Positions 42,785-55,646 of a stretch of 64,000 nucleotides of DNA are shown piece after piece; the first letter of the stretch is position 1; every line of letters begins with the position of its first letter. The notes under the pieces were generated by a model. That model did no database searches, was not told the DNA's origin, and saw nothing but the letters and a program-made list of their open reading frames with translations. The DNA comes from Lacrimispora sphenoides JCM 1415 (GTDB lineage: Bacteria > Bacillota > Clostridia > Lachnospirales > Lachnospiraceae): positions 310,001-374,000 of the forward strand of contig NZ_LT630003.1 of NCBI RefSeq assembly GCF_900105615.1, given 5' to 3'. The position numbers were made by a program, and so were the translations under genes.

Positions 42785-43753
42785 TCATCGATTGTATCCA
42801 AAGCGTGTACCCGCCAGGGAATGCCATACAGCATCGCAAGCCTGCAGCATGTCATCATGAAGTGCGGCTCCCTCCAGTGAAGATATATTCTGTTCTAACT
42901 GTGAGAGCTTGCTGACACCGCTGATCACGCTGGTGACTTTGGCGCGGTTTGCACACCATTTCATGGAAAGTTCTAGAATACTAATACCATTCTCTGAAGC
43001 GATTTCTGTCAGCTTTTCAACAGCTGCAAAATTCTCATCTGACCAGTAGCGTTTATAATAGGCTTCACTGTTTGCGAAACGGGTATTCTCTGCCGGGGCG
43101 CCTGGCTTATGTTTTCCGGCCAGAAGTCCGCCTGCGATAGGGTTGTATACTGCCATTCCAAGTTCATGCGCCTGCAAAAATGGAATGAGCTCCGTCTCTA
43201 CGCCGCGCGTAATGAGGTTGTATACGTTCTGCGTGATGACCGGTGCGATGTATCCCCGCTTATCGCAGATAGCCAGCATATCGGCAATCTGCCAGGCGGC
43301 AAAATTACTGGCACCGATATAGCGGACCTTTCCAGACTTAACAAGGCCAGTCATTGTCTCCAGAGTTTCCTCAATCTTTGTTTCGTAATCTGGGGCGTGC
43401 ATATAATAGAGGTCAATATAATCCGTATTCAGGCGCTTTAAGCTGGCATCCACAGCGGAGACAATATTCCGGCGCGAAAGGCCCCTGTCATTGGGATTTA
43501 CGCCCATCTGGCCGTTAACTTTCGTAGCGAGAATGATTTTATCGCGCCGTCCTCTTAAGGCCTTGCCGACGATTCGTTCGCTTTCGCCCTGATTGTACAC
43601 ATTGGCAGTGTCCCAAAAGTTTACACCTTGACCGCAGGCATAATCCATGATGGCGAGACTGTCAGCTTCACTGGTCTGAGCGCCGAACATCATCGTGCCA
43701 AGGCTTAGTAATGAAACTTTAATACTTGTTCCGGGCAAATTGTTATATTGCAT
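42785..43753 (-). CDS. Aldo/keto reductase
   Basis: A 322-residue NADPH-dependent reductase with TIM-barrel pattern. The catalytic tetrad is visible: FWDTANVYNQGESE (Asp and Tyr), IILATKV (Lys), and YYMHAPD (His). The class is that of AKR11-13-like YajO/YccK proteins. AGGAGG precedes the ATG. A promoter of MerR type lies upstream, so it may be part of an electrophile or thiol-stress response (inference). Confidence 0.88.
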   Translation of the reverse strand: MQYNNLPGTSIKVSLLSLGTMMFGAQTSEADSLAIMDYACGQGVNFWDTANVYNQGESERIVGKALRGRRDKIILATKVNGQMGVNPNDRGLSRRNIVSAVDASLKRLNTDYIDLYYMHAPDYETKIEETLETMTGLVKSGKVRYIGASNFAAWQIADMLAICDKRGYIAPVITQNVYNLITRGVETELIPFLQAHELGMAVYNPIAGGLLAGKHKPGAPAENTRFANSEAYYKRYWSDENFAAVEKLTEIASENGISILELSMKWCANRAKVTSVISGVSKLSQLEQNISSLEGAALHDDMLQACDAVWHSLAGTRFGYNR

Positions 43754-43945
43754 ATAGATTCCTCCTTTCGGAATGAGGAGCCGCTATCATAAAGCAACTC
43801 CAAAATCTGGCTACTCTGCTGAATTTAAGCTGTACACTACACCGCCTTAAGCAAACAGCATAGGCAGTAGACAGGCTGCCATAGTCATCATGTTTCCCGT
43901 TTCCCCTAAAGTATTTTGATATGCTCATTGGTAATGCTTGTGATA

Positions 43946-43976
43946 ATTATAAACCTTAATGTTAACTTTAAGTCAA
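43946..43976 (-). promoter_or_regulatory. MerR-type promoter/operator for the aldo/keto reductase
   Basis: On the minus strand TTGACT and TATAAT are 19 bases apart. The long spacer contains CTTAAAGTTAACATTAAGG, an imperfect dyad, the usual layout for MerR activators. No merR gene is next to it. Confidence 0.65.
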
Positions 43977-44132
43977 TCGTTGTTTGTTTAGAAAACCGTA
44001 AAATGAGAAGATTATGAGAAGGCTATGAAAAGAATGAAAGGACTAAAAAGTAAATTGACCCTAATAGCTTGTCCACATTGTGCAGATAGCCTTTGTGACA
44101 CATTGGAATGCCAGTAGATCATGCCTATGCCT

Positions 44133-44206
44133 ATCCAGCCAGTCAAGAGTCGAGTAGTATTTTGCTGTCGCAAAATCTTTACTCTTAACCCCTTGACTGG
44201 CTGGAT
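44133..44206. repeat. Large inverted repeat in a gene-free kilobase
   Basis: A perfect 15-bp arm pair (44133-44147 and 44192-44206) encloses another imperfect stem with an ATTTTGC/GCAAAAT core. It has no clear U-tail. The 43754-44794 gap also holds a 10-bp hairpin at 44536-44561, and no convincing coding region. Confidence 0.6.
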
Positions 44207-44794
44207 TTGCTATGTCATTGCGCTGTCGATAACAGGGAACAGGATTAAGCTCTGTCCCCGCCGTCGTTCTGTCGCTTCAAATACCCTTGTCTGTTTTTGA
44301 AACTTATCATTCAATCAAAGGGAATGGCTGGTCGTTAAGGCGCCGCCATAAGCAGTTTGACACTAAGCGATGCGTTTGCAGCGGCTGCCAGTAATAAGTC
44401 CCTGGGAATTTAAAAAGGAGAAGATAATTTTAATAAGTTATTTAAATTAAGTATCATGATAAGAAATTTCAAGGGTCAAAACAATGCTTTCGGAAGCTTC
44501 AGCGAGTCAAAAGCATACTGGTTTGAACAAAGTGAAGGCCAGCATCTAAAAATGCTGGCCTGACTATAAAGGTTTATTACCATCGTCTTACCAACCGTTT
44601 ACGGGTGATTGAGACTTTCACTATTAATAAATAAGGGTATATTTCTTCCATTTGACTTTTTTACTGAATAAACAGGCCTCCTGAATAGAAGAAAGGAAAG
44701 CTTTACGCCTGAGTGCCACCGATGGTTATAAATCCCAGACTGTACTGCTGGGGTAATGGAACCATTAAAAATTAAGCATACCTAATAATCATTA

Positions 44795-48191
<3,397 letters not shown>

Positions 48192-48549
48192 TAAGGTGTG
48201 ATTTGCGAGTTCTAACTTAAAACCTTCTTTAACAAGGTTAAAATCATAATATAAAGGGTTTTTCACCGCTTTATAATGTATCATATGTGTTGAAAGACAA
48301 GTTTGTCAGACTAAAGACCTTTCATCATAAACTCAGGAGTAATTCAGCTAACGGACAAAGGTTTATGTCTTCTGTTAATTAAGTAAACCCAAATTGGTTA
48401 AGTCGGGAATATATGAAGAATACATTTCTATCATCGTTTTTTTGTTAAATGTTTGATATCTTAGTGAACTAATTGGAATCTATTTTTTCTGTGAAATGTG
48501 GACAGAAGTGTCTTCCCGAGATTTGATATGACTGATCAGGAGTCTTGCA

Positions 48550-48914
48550 GATAAGAGCCATTCTACAGTGGCAAATAGTAAAGGGCGCATTTTAACCTCC
48601 CATACCCATGTGACAGATGGGACGATTCGCCGCGGAATCACCTTCATCGAGCACACATGATGATGGATGTTGAATGCATTGAAATGATTGTGAAGCATGG
48701 AGTTTATTTGGTACCCACGATTATTGCAGCAACCAAAATCATCGAGATGGGATCAGCTGTCGGACTTACTAAGGAGACTGTGGAAAAAGCAATGATGTGC
48801 GTAGAGCACCATGGAGAGGATAAAAAGTGCCGGAAGGCAGGTGTGAAGATTGTTGTTGGCACGGATGCAGTTGCTGCAGAAGTAAGCCCATGGTATGATA
48901 TTACAAGCATATAG
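48550..48914 (+). pseudogene. Remnant of an amidohydrolase gene
   Basis: The first part reads LTSHTHVTDGTIRRGITFIEH in one frame; from about 48655 the homology shifts one base to another frame with DVECIEMIVKHGVYLVPTII, then CVEHHGEDKK and AGVKIVVGTDAVAAE. This is the middle-to-late part of an imidazolonepropionase-like metal-dependent amidohydrolase, including metal-site segments. The 5' half is missing and the end is short. I call it a frameshifted fragment. No gene is seen from 48176 to 48549. Confidence 0.65.
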
Positions 48915-49058
48915 AAGATTTGTTATGAAAGAGGGAAATGTATATAAATATGAGCCGTAAGAGCAGATTCAATAATGGTTTCATTTGCCGGTTATCTGAC
49001 TTCATGCACGGTGACCCTATCAACTGCAAGGGATAATCTTTATAAGAGGAATATTCGC

Positions 49059-50075
49059 ATGAATTTAAAAGAATTCTTTGAAACGATTTTAATGAGTTTT
49101 AACATGGGTAAAATGGTTTCGGAACCTGAAAAGGTTACAGGTGGTCTTACACATAAGATGTACAAAATTAGCACTGATAAGGGAAACTATATCATCAAAT
49201 TATTAAATCCTAACATTATGAGCAGAGCTACCGCTATGAATAACTATAATCAAGCGGATATTATTGAAGAAAAATTAAAACAAAATAATGTTCCGGCAAT
49301 ATACTCTTTGATTTATAACAAAAAGAAAATGCAGGAATTAAACGGACAATATTTTTATGTATATAATTGGTATGATGGAAAATCATTAAAAAATAATGAG
49401 ATAAAAGAAGTTAATTGTAATAAAATAGGAGAAGCTTTAGCCAAAATCCACAATATCGATTTAAAGAATAATGAATTCATAAGGAATGAAATCCATGTGG
49501 ATTTTAATAAATATATTGAGTTAGCAAAGAAAGCAAATTCACCAATCTATGATTTGCTGCAAGATAAAGTTGAAATTTTAAATGCAAGTATGAATTGTGG
49601 TAATAAGGCAATAAAAAGTATGCCTAAGGTATTGAGTATCTGTCACAATGATATGGATAGTAAAAATGTATTATGGATAAAAGACGATTATAAAATAATT
49701 GATTTAGAGTGCCTGGGATATTCTAATCCATATTTAGAATTGTTTGAGCTTGCATTATGCTGGTCTGGTTATGAAAAATGTAATATCTATTACGATTTGT
49801 TTAATTCCTTTTTCAATTCTTATTTTAGGAATACAACACTAGATACCAATATTGATTGGGAAACTGTTTATTATTGTAATTTTGGAAGACTTGAATGGTT
49901 AGAATTTAATATAAAAAGGGCATTAATGATTGAATGCGACACAAAAGAAGAACAGGACTTAGGAATAAACGAAGTAAAAGAGACTATAGAACATGTTGTT
50001 TATTATGCAAAGGCAAGAGCTGAAATTCTAAACAATATTAACCAGTATAAAAGTAAAAACATAAAAAGCAGATAG
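49059..50075 (+). CDS. Aminoglycoside phosphotransferase/choline kinase-like protein
   Basis: A 338-residue protein-kinase-like phosphotransferase. The N-lobe GGLTHKMYKISTDKGNYIIKLL supplies the nucleotide site and Lys; ICHNDMDSKNVLWIKD is the catalytic Brenner-type motif (HND with Asn), and IIDLECLGYSNPYLELF has the metal-binding Asp. The ATG at 49059 follows GAGGA. The gene is clearly more AT-rich than its neighbours and lies next to a broken amidohydrolase, which points to recent transfer. The substrate is unknown; antibiotic resistance should not be assumed. Confidence 0.8.
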   Translation: MNLKEFFETILMSFNMGKMVSEPEKVTGGLTHKMYKISTDKGNYIIKLLNPNIMSRATAMNNYNQADIIEEKLKQNNVPAIYSLIYNKKKMQELNGQYFYVYNWYDGKSLKNNEIKEVNCNKIGEALAKIHNIDLKNNEFIRNEIHVDFNKYIELAKKANSPIYDLLQDKVEILNASMNCGNKAIKSMPKVLSICHNDMDSKNVLWIKDDYKIIDLECLGYSNPYLELFELALCWSGYEKCNIYYDLFNSFFNSYFRNTTLDTNIDWETVYYCNFGRLEWLEFNIKRALMIECDTKEEQDLGINEVKETIEHVVYYAKARAEILNNINQYKSKNIKSR

Positions 50076-50084
50076 GCTTACATC

Positions 50085-50117
50085 GAAAAAGCAAGGATAT
50101 GGAATCCTTGCTTTTTC
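50085..50117 (+). terminator. Terminator after phosphotransferase gene
   Basis: A perfect 14-bp stem (GAAAAAGCAAGGAT at 50085-50098 with 50104-50117) whose 3' arm itself contains the T-run. Confidence 0.85.
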
Positions 50118-50188
50118 AATAGGAAGTTATTTTATTACATAAGTTAAATGGAGCAGCATGTCCTCGAGCACCAGCAGCATCTTCCTAA

Positions 50189-51667
50189 TTAATGATAGAT
50201 TTTCTTCTCTTCATAAATAGGTTCGCAGGTCAGATTTACACCCAATTTCTTAAACACCTTAACATCCACATCGGAAAGCAGTACCGAAGTATGGGCGTCA
50301 CACCCCTTTAATTTCGGAAGCTGTTCCAGGGCAATCTGAGCATTGGGATCGGTTGCAGCACTGGCGGACAACGCAATTAGAACCTCATCCGTATGAAGTC
50401 TGGGATTTTTGCTGCCCAGATAGTTGATCTTTAATTTCTGAATCGGTTCAATGGCAGATGGAGAAATTAGATGGATGTCATGAGGAATATCTCCTAAAAC
50501 CTTGACTGTATTTAACAGGAGAGCAGCAGATGCACCTAATAAGTTGGTCGTTTTTCCTGTGACAATGGTTCCGTCCTCTAATTCAAGGGCAGCAGCCGGA
50601 GAGCCTTTTACTTCGGCCAGCTTGTTGGCAGCATTCACAACCTTTCTCATGTCAGCAGTTATTTTTGCCTGCTTCATAAGAAGCTCGATTTTATAGACCT
50701 CATCTTTGGAACCCATATCCCTTGCTAGACGGGAAAGGGCCTGGTAATAACGCCTGATGATTTCCTGCATGGAAGCTTCCCTGCATACTTCATCATCCAC
50801 CATGCAGAAGCCGACCATATTTACGCCCATGTCAGTGGGGGATTTATAAGGGCATTCTCCGTAGATTCCCTCAAAGATAGCACTTAGTACCGGAAAGATC
50901 TCTACATCACGGTTGTAATTAACGGTGGTCTTTCCATAGGCCTCCAGATGAAAAGGATCGATCATATTAACATCGTTTAAGTCTGCGGTAGCAGCCTCGT
51001 AGGCCAAGTTTACCGGATGCTTTAAGGAGATATTCCAGATGGGGAATGTCTCAAATTTCGCATATCCTGCCTTGATTCCCCGCTTGTTCTCGTGGTAAAG
51101 CTGGGATAAGCAGGTTGCCATCTTTCCGCTTCCAGGTCCTGGTGCAGTAATAATAACAAGGGGCTTTGTTGTTTCTATATAATCATTCCTGCCATATCCT
51201 TCGTCGCTGACAATAAGAGAAACATTGCTTGGATAACCGTCAATGATATAGTGGCGGTATACTTTAATTCCCATTTTCTCCAACTTACTTTTAAATAAGT
51301 CAGCAGCCTTCTGGCCGGAATACTGTGTGATAACAACGCTTCCCACATATAGCCCTTTATCCGTAAAGGACTGGATCAGTCGTAAGACATCCACATCATA
51401 AGTGATGCCCAGATCATGGCGGATTTTATTCTTCTCAATATCCGCAGCGTTGATAGCGATCACGATTTCTGCCTGGTCTGACAGCTGCATCAGCATGCGG
51501 AGCTTGCTGTCAGGTTCAAACCCTGGGAGCACCCTGGAAGCGTGATAATCATCAAACAGCTTGCCGCCGAATTCCAGATAAAGCTTGTCGCCAAACTGGC
51601 TGATCCGTTCCCTGATGTGTTCTGACTGCATGGTTAAATACTTATTGTTATCAAATCCGAATTTCAT
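50189..51667 (-). CDS. DUF1846 family protein
   Basis: A 492-residue protein matching the DUF1846 family in length and in the core motifs: an N-terminal KFGFDNNKYLTMQSEHIRERI, a P-loop-like APGPGSGKMATCLSQLYHE, then KYETFP-like AGYAKFETFPIWN. A later GSKNPRLHTDEVLIALS block also fits. DUF1846 proteins are conserved in Firmicutes, form large assemblies in solved structures, and have no established reaction. GGAGGG precedes the ATG at 51667. Confidence 0.88.
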   Translation of the reverse strand: MKFGFDNNKYLTMQSEHIRERISQFGDKLYLEFGGKLFDDYHASRVLPGFEPDSKLRMLMQLSDQAEIVIAINAADIEKNKIRHDLGITYDVDVLRLIQSFTDKGLYVGSVVITQYSGQKAADLFKSKLEKMGIKVYRHYIIDGYPSNVSLIVSDEGYGRNDYIETTKPLVIITAPGPGSGKMATCLSQLYHENKRGIKAGYAKFETFPIWNISLKHPVNLAYEAATADLNDVNMIDPFHLEAYGKTTVNYNRDVEIFPVLSAIFEGIYGECPYKSPTDMGVNMVGFCMVDDEVCREASMQEIIRRYYQALSRLARDMGSKDEVYKIELLMKQAKITADMRKVVNAANKLAEVKGSPAAALELEDGTIVTGKTTNLLGASAALLLNTVKVLGDIPHDIHLISPSAIEPIQKLKINYLGSKNPRLHTDEVLIALSASAATDPNAQIALEQLPKLKGCDAHTSVLLSDVDVKVFKKLGVNLTCEPIYEEKKIYH

Positions 51668-51984
51668 TTGTCCCTCCATGATGTGTGCTTACAGTTCAGT
51701 CATGCAGAAACAATTGTGTAATTATTTCCAGAGGGCAGACGCCCAACATGAATAATTTGGCGGCAAATACATATACCTTTCGGAAATATGTTTTATCCGC
51801 CAAATTAGAAATGGCATGGTTGAACCATATCGCATACACGAACTTTTTGACCATAGTACTTATAAATTGTATCATACAAATTATGAAATTACCACGGATT
51901 TTTTCCTATCACCTTCTTTTTCCTGAAACCCTTTACAACCGGCCTCAAACGTGTTAAAACGTTGTAGTAAGAAGGAGGATGGAA

Positions 51985-52857
51985 ATGTTTAAAATAGGAA
52001 GAAATGATGCATGTTGGTGCGGTAGCGGAAAAAAATACAAAAACTGCCATCTGCCCTTTGACCAAAAGCTTGAAAACTATGCGGTCATGGGAGATGAGGT
52101 TCCAGAGCACTATATGATAAAAACGCCGGCTCAGATTGAAGGAGTCCGCCGTGCAGGAATTGTAAACAACCAGATTCTTGATCTGGTGGATGAGATGATA
52201 AAGCCTGGCATCAGTACGGAAGATATTAATACACTGGTACACGAGAATACTATCAAAATGGGAGGAATCCCCGCTACCCTTAATTTTGAGGGGTATCCCA
52301 AAAGTGTGTGCATATCCATCAATGAGGTAGTATGCCACGGAATTCCGGATTCTAACCGGATCTTAAAGGATGGGGATATTGTCAATGTGGATGTGACCAC
52401 CATTGTTGACGGTTTCTACGCCGATGCCTCCAGAATGTTCTGCATCGGAAATGTATCGGATGAAGCATTAAGACTTGTCCGTGTCACAAAGGAGAGTGTG
52501 GATCTGGCTGTGAAGGAAGCCAGGGCATGGGGCCATCTGGGAGATATCGGAGCAGCTATCTCGGAACATATCTATGCCAATGGCTTTACGGTAGTGCGGG
52601 AGATCGGCGGACACGGCGTGGGCGTGGATTTCCATGAGGAGCCATGGGTAAGCCACATCGGCACACGGGGAACCGACATGCTTCTTGTACCAGGGATGAT
52701 ATTTACCATTGAGCCAATGGTAAATGCCGGAAAAGCCGATGTAGTACAGGATGACACTGACGGTTGGACCATCTATACAAAGGATGGAAGCCTGTCTGCC
52801 CAGTGGGAATATACTGTTTTGATCACGGAAGAAGGAGCGGAGGTGCTTGCAAGATAA
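51985..52857 (+). CDS. map: Methionine aminopeptidase type I with SEC-C zinc motif
   Basis: A 290-residue metalloprotease that removes the initiator Met. An N-terminal SEC-C motif (RNDACWCGSGKKYKNCH) binds zinc and probably docks to the ribosome. The catalytic domain has the five metal ligands: VDVTTIVDGFYADASRMF (two Asp), GGHGVGVDFHEEP (His), FTIEPM (Glu) and QWEYTVL (Glu). The ATG at 51985 follows AAGGAGG. The next gene, tag, starts one base after the stop. Confidence 0.94.
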   Translation: MFKIGRNDACWCGSGKKYKNCHLPFDQKLENYAVMGDEVPEHYMIKTPAQIEGVRRAGIVNNQILDLVDEMIKPGISTEDINTLVHENTIKMGGIPATLNFEGYPKSVCISINEVVCHGIPDSNRILKDGDIVNVDVTTIVDGFYADASRMFCIGNVSDEALRLVRVTKESVDLAVKEARAWGHLGDIGAAISEHIYANGFTVVREIGGHGVGVDFHEEPWVSHIGTRGTDMLLVPGMIFTIEPMVNAGKADVVQDDTDGWTIYTKDGSLSAQWEYTVLITEEGAEVLAR

Positions 52858-53424
52858 ATGGAGAAAAAACGATGCTTTTGGGTGGATGAATCCTCGCCGG
52901 TTTATGTGAAATATCACGACGAAGAGTGGGGAGTTCCTGTTTATGATGATAAAAAGCTTTATGAGATGTTCCTTTTGGAAACCTTTCAGGCAGGTCTTTC
53001 CTGGATCACCATACTGAGAAAGAGAGAATTCTTCCGGGAAGCCTTTGATGGCTTTGATGTGGAAAAGGTGGCATGCTACGGTGAGGAGAAAATAAATAGC
53101 TTAATGGAGAATACCGGCATTATAAGGAACCGGAAAAAAATAGAAGCTGCAGTAAAGAATTCCCGCGCTTTTATGGAGATCCAGCGGGAGTTCGGCTCTT
53201 TTTCCGAGTATCTATGGGGATTCACAAACAAGGAAGTCATCATCAATCAGGATGACAACTTCCCGGTAAAAACGGAGCTTTCCGACCAGGTTTCGAAAGA
53301 TTTAAAGAAGAGGGGAATGGCCTTTGTAGGTTCTGTTACCATCTATTCCTATCTTCAGGCAATTGGAGTGGTCAATGACCATGAGCTTTCCTGTTTCTGC
53401 CGGGAGAGCAGTCAGAACGGCTGA
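52858..53424 (+). CDS. tag: DNA-3-methyladenine glycosylase I
   Basis: A 188-residue base-excision enzyme. The zinc ligands are visible: Cys in EKKRCFW, His in KYHDEEWG, then His and Cys in NDHELSCF. The ETFQAGLSWITILRKR motif has the conserved catalytic Glu. Its ATG abuts the map stop, so expression is coupled. The length matches the family. Confidence 0.93.
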   Translation: MEKKRCFWVDESSPVYVKYHDEEWGVPVYDDKKLYEMFLLETFQAGLSWITILRKREFFREAFDGFDVEKVACYGEEKINSLMENTGIIRNRKKIEAAVKNSRAFMEIQREFGSFSEYLWGFTNKEVIINQDDNFPVKTELSDQVSKDLKKRGMAFVGSVTIYSYLQAIGVVNDHELSCFCRESSQNG

Positions 53425-53624
53425 AAACAGAGGCAGATCATACAAAGGAAAAGTGGGGAATTATTTGGATAAAGAGTACATAGCTTATGAAATAAGAGGC
53501 TAAAAGAATAAGGCTGCATCCGGAAAATGTAATTTTTATTGGAAAATTTTACAAATTGTGGTAAAATGTTAAATATTTATTACATTCAACACCTGAAACC
53601 ATAAAGAAAGTGAACAGGAGTATT

Positions 53625-55100
53625 ATGAAAAGATGGCTTTTGGCAGTGATTGCATTCTCATTGGTAACCTCCGGATGCAGCAGGTACAAAGGAATTTCCG
53701 ACCCCCCAGAGAAAGACAACAAAACAGAAGAATCTCAGCAGAGTACAGAGGAATCCGAGCAGAGCACAGAGGCAGAGGCTGGGAAGCTTCCTGTTGAAGT
53801 TTCCGCAAAACCGGGAAAGAAGCCGGTAAAGGTAAAGGGAATCTATATTTCCGGATATATGGCCGGCTCTGAAGGGCTCCAGAAAATATTGGACAAGATC
53901 CAGGGTACTGAGATTAATACGGTTGTCATTGATGTGAAGAATGATGACGGGCGGATTACCTTTGCCATGGCGGATGCACCTACGGTTAATGAGATCGGTG
54001 CCACAGAAAAGTACATCAAAGATATTGATAGTCTCATGGCTCAGTTAAAGGCCAGGGGGCTTTATACCATTGCCCGGGTGGTGGCGTTCAGGGATCCTTA
54101 TCTGGCCGAGAAAAAGCCGGAATGGGCACTTAAGAACAAGGACGGAAGTTTACACCGGGATAACAAGGGACTGGCCTGGGTGAACCCTTACCGGACAGAG
54201 GTATGGGATTATCTGGTGGAGGTGGGAACCGAAGCTTCCAAGGTTGGATTTGATGAAGTCCAGTTTGACTACATCCGTTTTTCCACGGACAGCTCCATGA
54301 AGCAGGTGGTATTTGACGAAAAGGATACCAGGGGCCGTTCCAAAACAGATATTATTACGGAATTTATCCAGTATGCATATGACAAGCTGTCTTCCCGCCA
54401 TGTTTTTGTTTCGGCAGATGTGTTTGGCACCATCATCGGAAGCAAGGTGGACGCAGAGGCAGTAGGGCAGATCTATCAGGAGATGGCATGCCACCTGGAT
54501 TATATTTGTCCCATGATCTACCCTTCCCATTACGGTGACGGTAACTTTGGAATCGATCATCCGGATATGGAGCCATACCGTACCATACGAGCCGCTTTAA
54601 AGCTGTCCAGGCAGGATCTGGAAACTGCCAGAGTGGCTGGGAAGCATCAGGCCATTGTCCGTCCCTGGCTCCAGGATTTTACGGCTTCCTATCTGGAACA
54701 CCATATTACTTACGGGGCTAAGGAAGTAAGAGCCCAGATCCAGGCGGTCTATGATGCAGGCTATGATGAGTGGATTCTTTGGAGTGCATCCAACCGGTAT
54801 ACCTGGGATGGTTTCTTAAGCCGGGAGGCGGCGAAGGAGGAGGCAGAGAAGCTTGCCAGAATAAGAGAAACGGAAGCGACCTCTTCCATATCAGCTGAGG
54901 TATCAACAGAAGTAACAACTAAGGTATCAACAGAAGCTCCAACTGAGGCACAGACGGTAGGTAAAGAAGAGAGAACAGAAAAGAGCCTGGAAGGAAGCAC
55001 AGCAGCAGAGACGGAACAGGAGACGAAGAAGGAAAATAAAAAGAAAACCAGACCCAAGCCCGATGTTGTCATTGTGACCACAGGCGGCTTAAGGGATTAG
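53625..55100 (+). CDS. Putative glycoside hydrolase lipoprotein (DUF4015/GH-like)
   Basis: A 491-residue lipoprotein. The signal ends VTSGC (lipobox), then an acidic Ser/Glu linker. The core, about residues 60-400, is the DUF4015-type TIM-barrel (GIYISGYMAGSEGLQKILD, then TVVIDVKNDDGRITF, then FDEVQFDYIRFSTD, then CPMIYPSHYGDGNFGI and WILWSASNRYTWDG). The acidic residues in DEVQFDYIRF are likely catalytic. The Thr/Glu/Ser-rich tail (from about 415) is low complexity. AGGAG precedes the ATG at 53625. The substrate is probably a surface or peptidoglycan glycan (inference). Confidence 0.85.
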   Translation: MKRWLLAVIAFSLVTSGCSRYKGISDPPEKDNKTEESQQSTEESEQSTEAEAGKLPVEVSAKPGKKPVKVKGIYISGYMAGSEGLQKILDKIQGTEINTVVIDVKNDDGRITFAMADAPTVNEIGATEKYIKDIDSLMAQLKARGLYTIARVVAFRDPYLAEKKPEWALKNKDGSLHRDNKGLAWVNPYRTEVWDYLVEVGTEASKVGFDEVQFDYIRFSTDSSMKQVVFDEKDTRGRSKTDIITEFIQYAYDKLSSRHVFVSADVFGTIIGSKVDAEAVGQIYQEMACHLDYICPMIYPSHYGDGNFGIDHPDMEPYRTIRAALKLSRQDLETARVAGKHQAIVRPWLQDFTASYLEHHITYGAKEVRAQIQAVYDAGYDEWILWSASNRYTWDGFLSREAAKEEAEKLARIRETEATSSISAEVSTEVTTKVSTEAPTEAQTVGKEERTEKSLEGSTAAETEQETKKENKKKTRPKPDVVIVTTGGLRD

Positions 55101-55115
55101 GAAGTGAGGAAAGCC

Positions 55116-55637
55116 ATGGACAGAGCACCCAGACCAGGAGATTTTTACCGGCATTTTAAAGACAAGATGTACCAGGTGATAACCGTTGCGGTTCATTCCG
55201 AAACAGGAGAAGAGTTGGTTGTTTATCAGGCGTTATATGGATCCTTTGGAACATATGCCCGTCCGTTGTCCATGTTTATCAGTGAGGTGGACCATGAAAA
55301 GTATCCGGATGTAAAGCAGAAATACAGGTTTGAACGGGTGGACACCGGTTCTGAACAGCCTGTAGCGGAAGCCAGTCTCCAAAGTGTGGAGAGTTTGCCC
55401 CCGGATGATTGCCATCATGAAAATAAAAATCTCCTTGCATTTCTTGATGCCGGGACGTATCATGAGAAGTTGGAGGTTCTTGAGAATCGGAAGGACCATT
55501 TTTCTGCGGAAGAGCTTTTGGCAATCTGCGAGATTATGGAGATCGGAAGGCCGGATTCAGAACCTGAGGAGAAATATTATGCAGTGAAAAGGTATCTGGA
55601 GCTGCAGAATAAATACGAGGGATCAAGATTGAGGTGA
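55116..55637 (+). CDS. DUF1653 protein
   Basis: A 173-residue protein whose first 65 residues are the DUF1653 module (RPGDFYRHFKDKMYQVITVAVHSETGEELVVYQAL, then TYARPLSMFISEVD). The remainder is a helical, acidic extension unlike most family members (HEKLEVLENRKDHFSAEEL). The ATG at 55116 follows GAGGAAA. It precedes uvrC by 9 bases. Function unknown. Confidence 0.82.
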   Translation: MDRAPRPGDFYRHFKDKMYQVITVAVHSETGEELVVYQALYGSFGTYARPLSMFISEVDHEKYPDVKQKYRFERVDTGSEQPVAEASLQSVESLPPDDCHHENKNLLAFLDAGTYHEKLEVLENRKDHFSAEELLAICEIMEIGRPDSEPEEKYYAVKRYLELQNKYEGSRLR

Positions 55638-55646
55638 TTTGTTTCA

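Noticed and set aside
49059..50075. Calling the phosphotransferase an aminoglycoside resistance gene
   Set aside because: Only the general APH/choline-kinase fold is visible; no specific resistance subfamily motif supports it.
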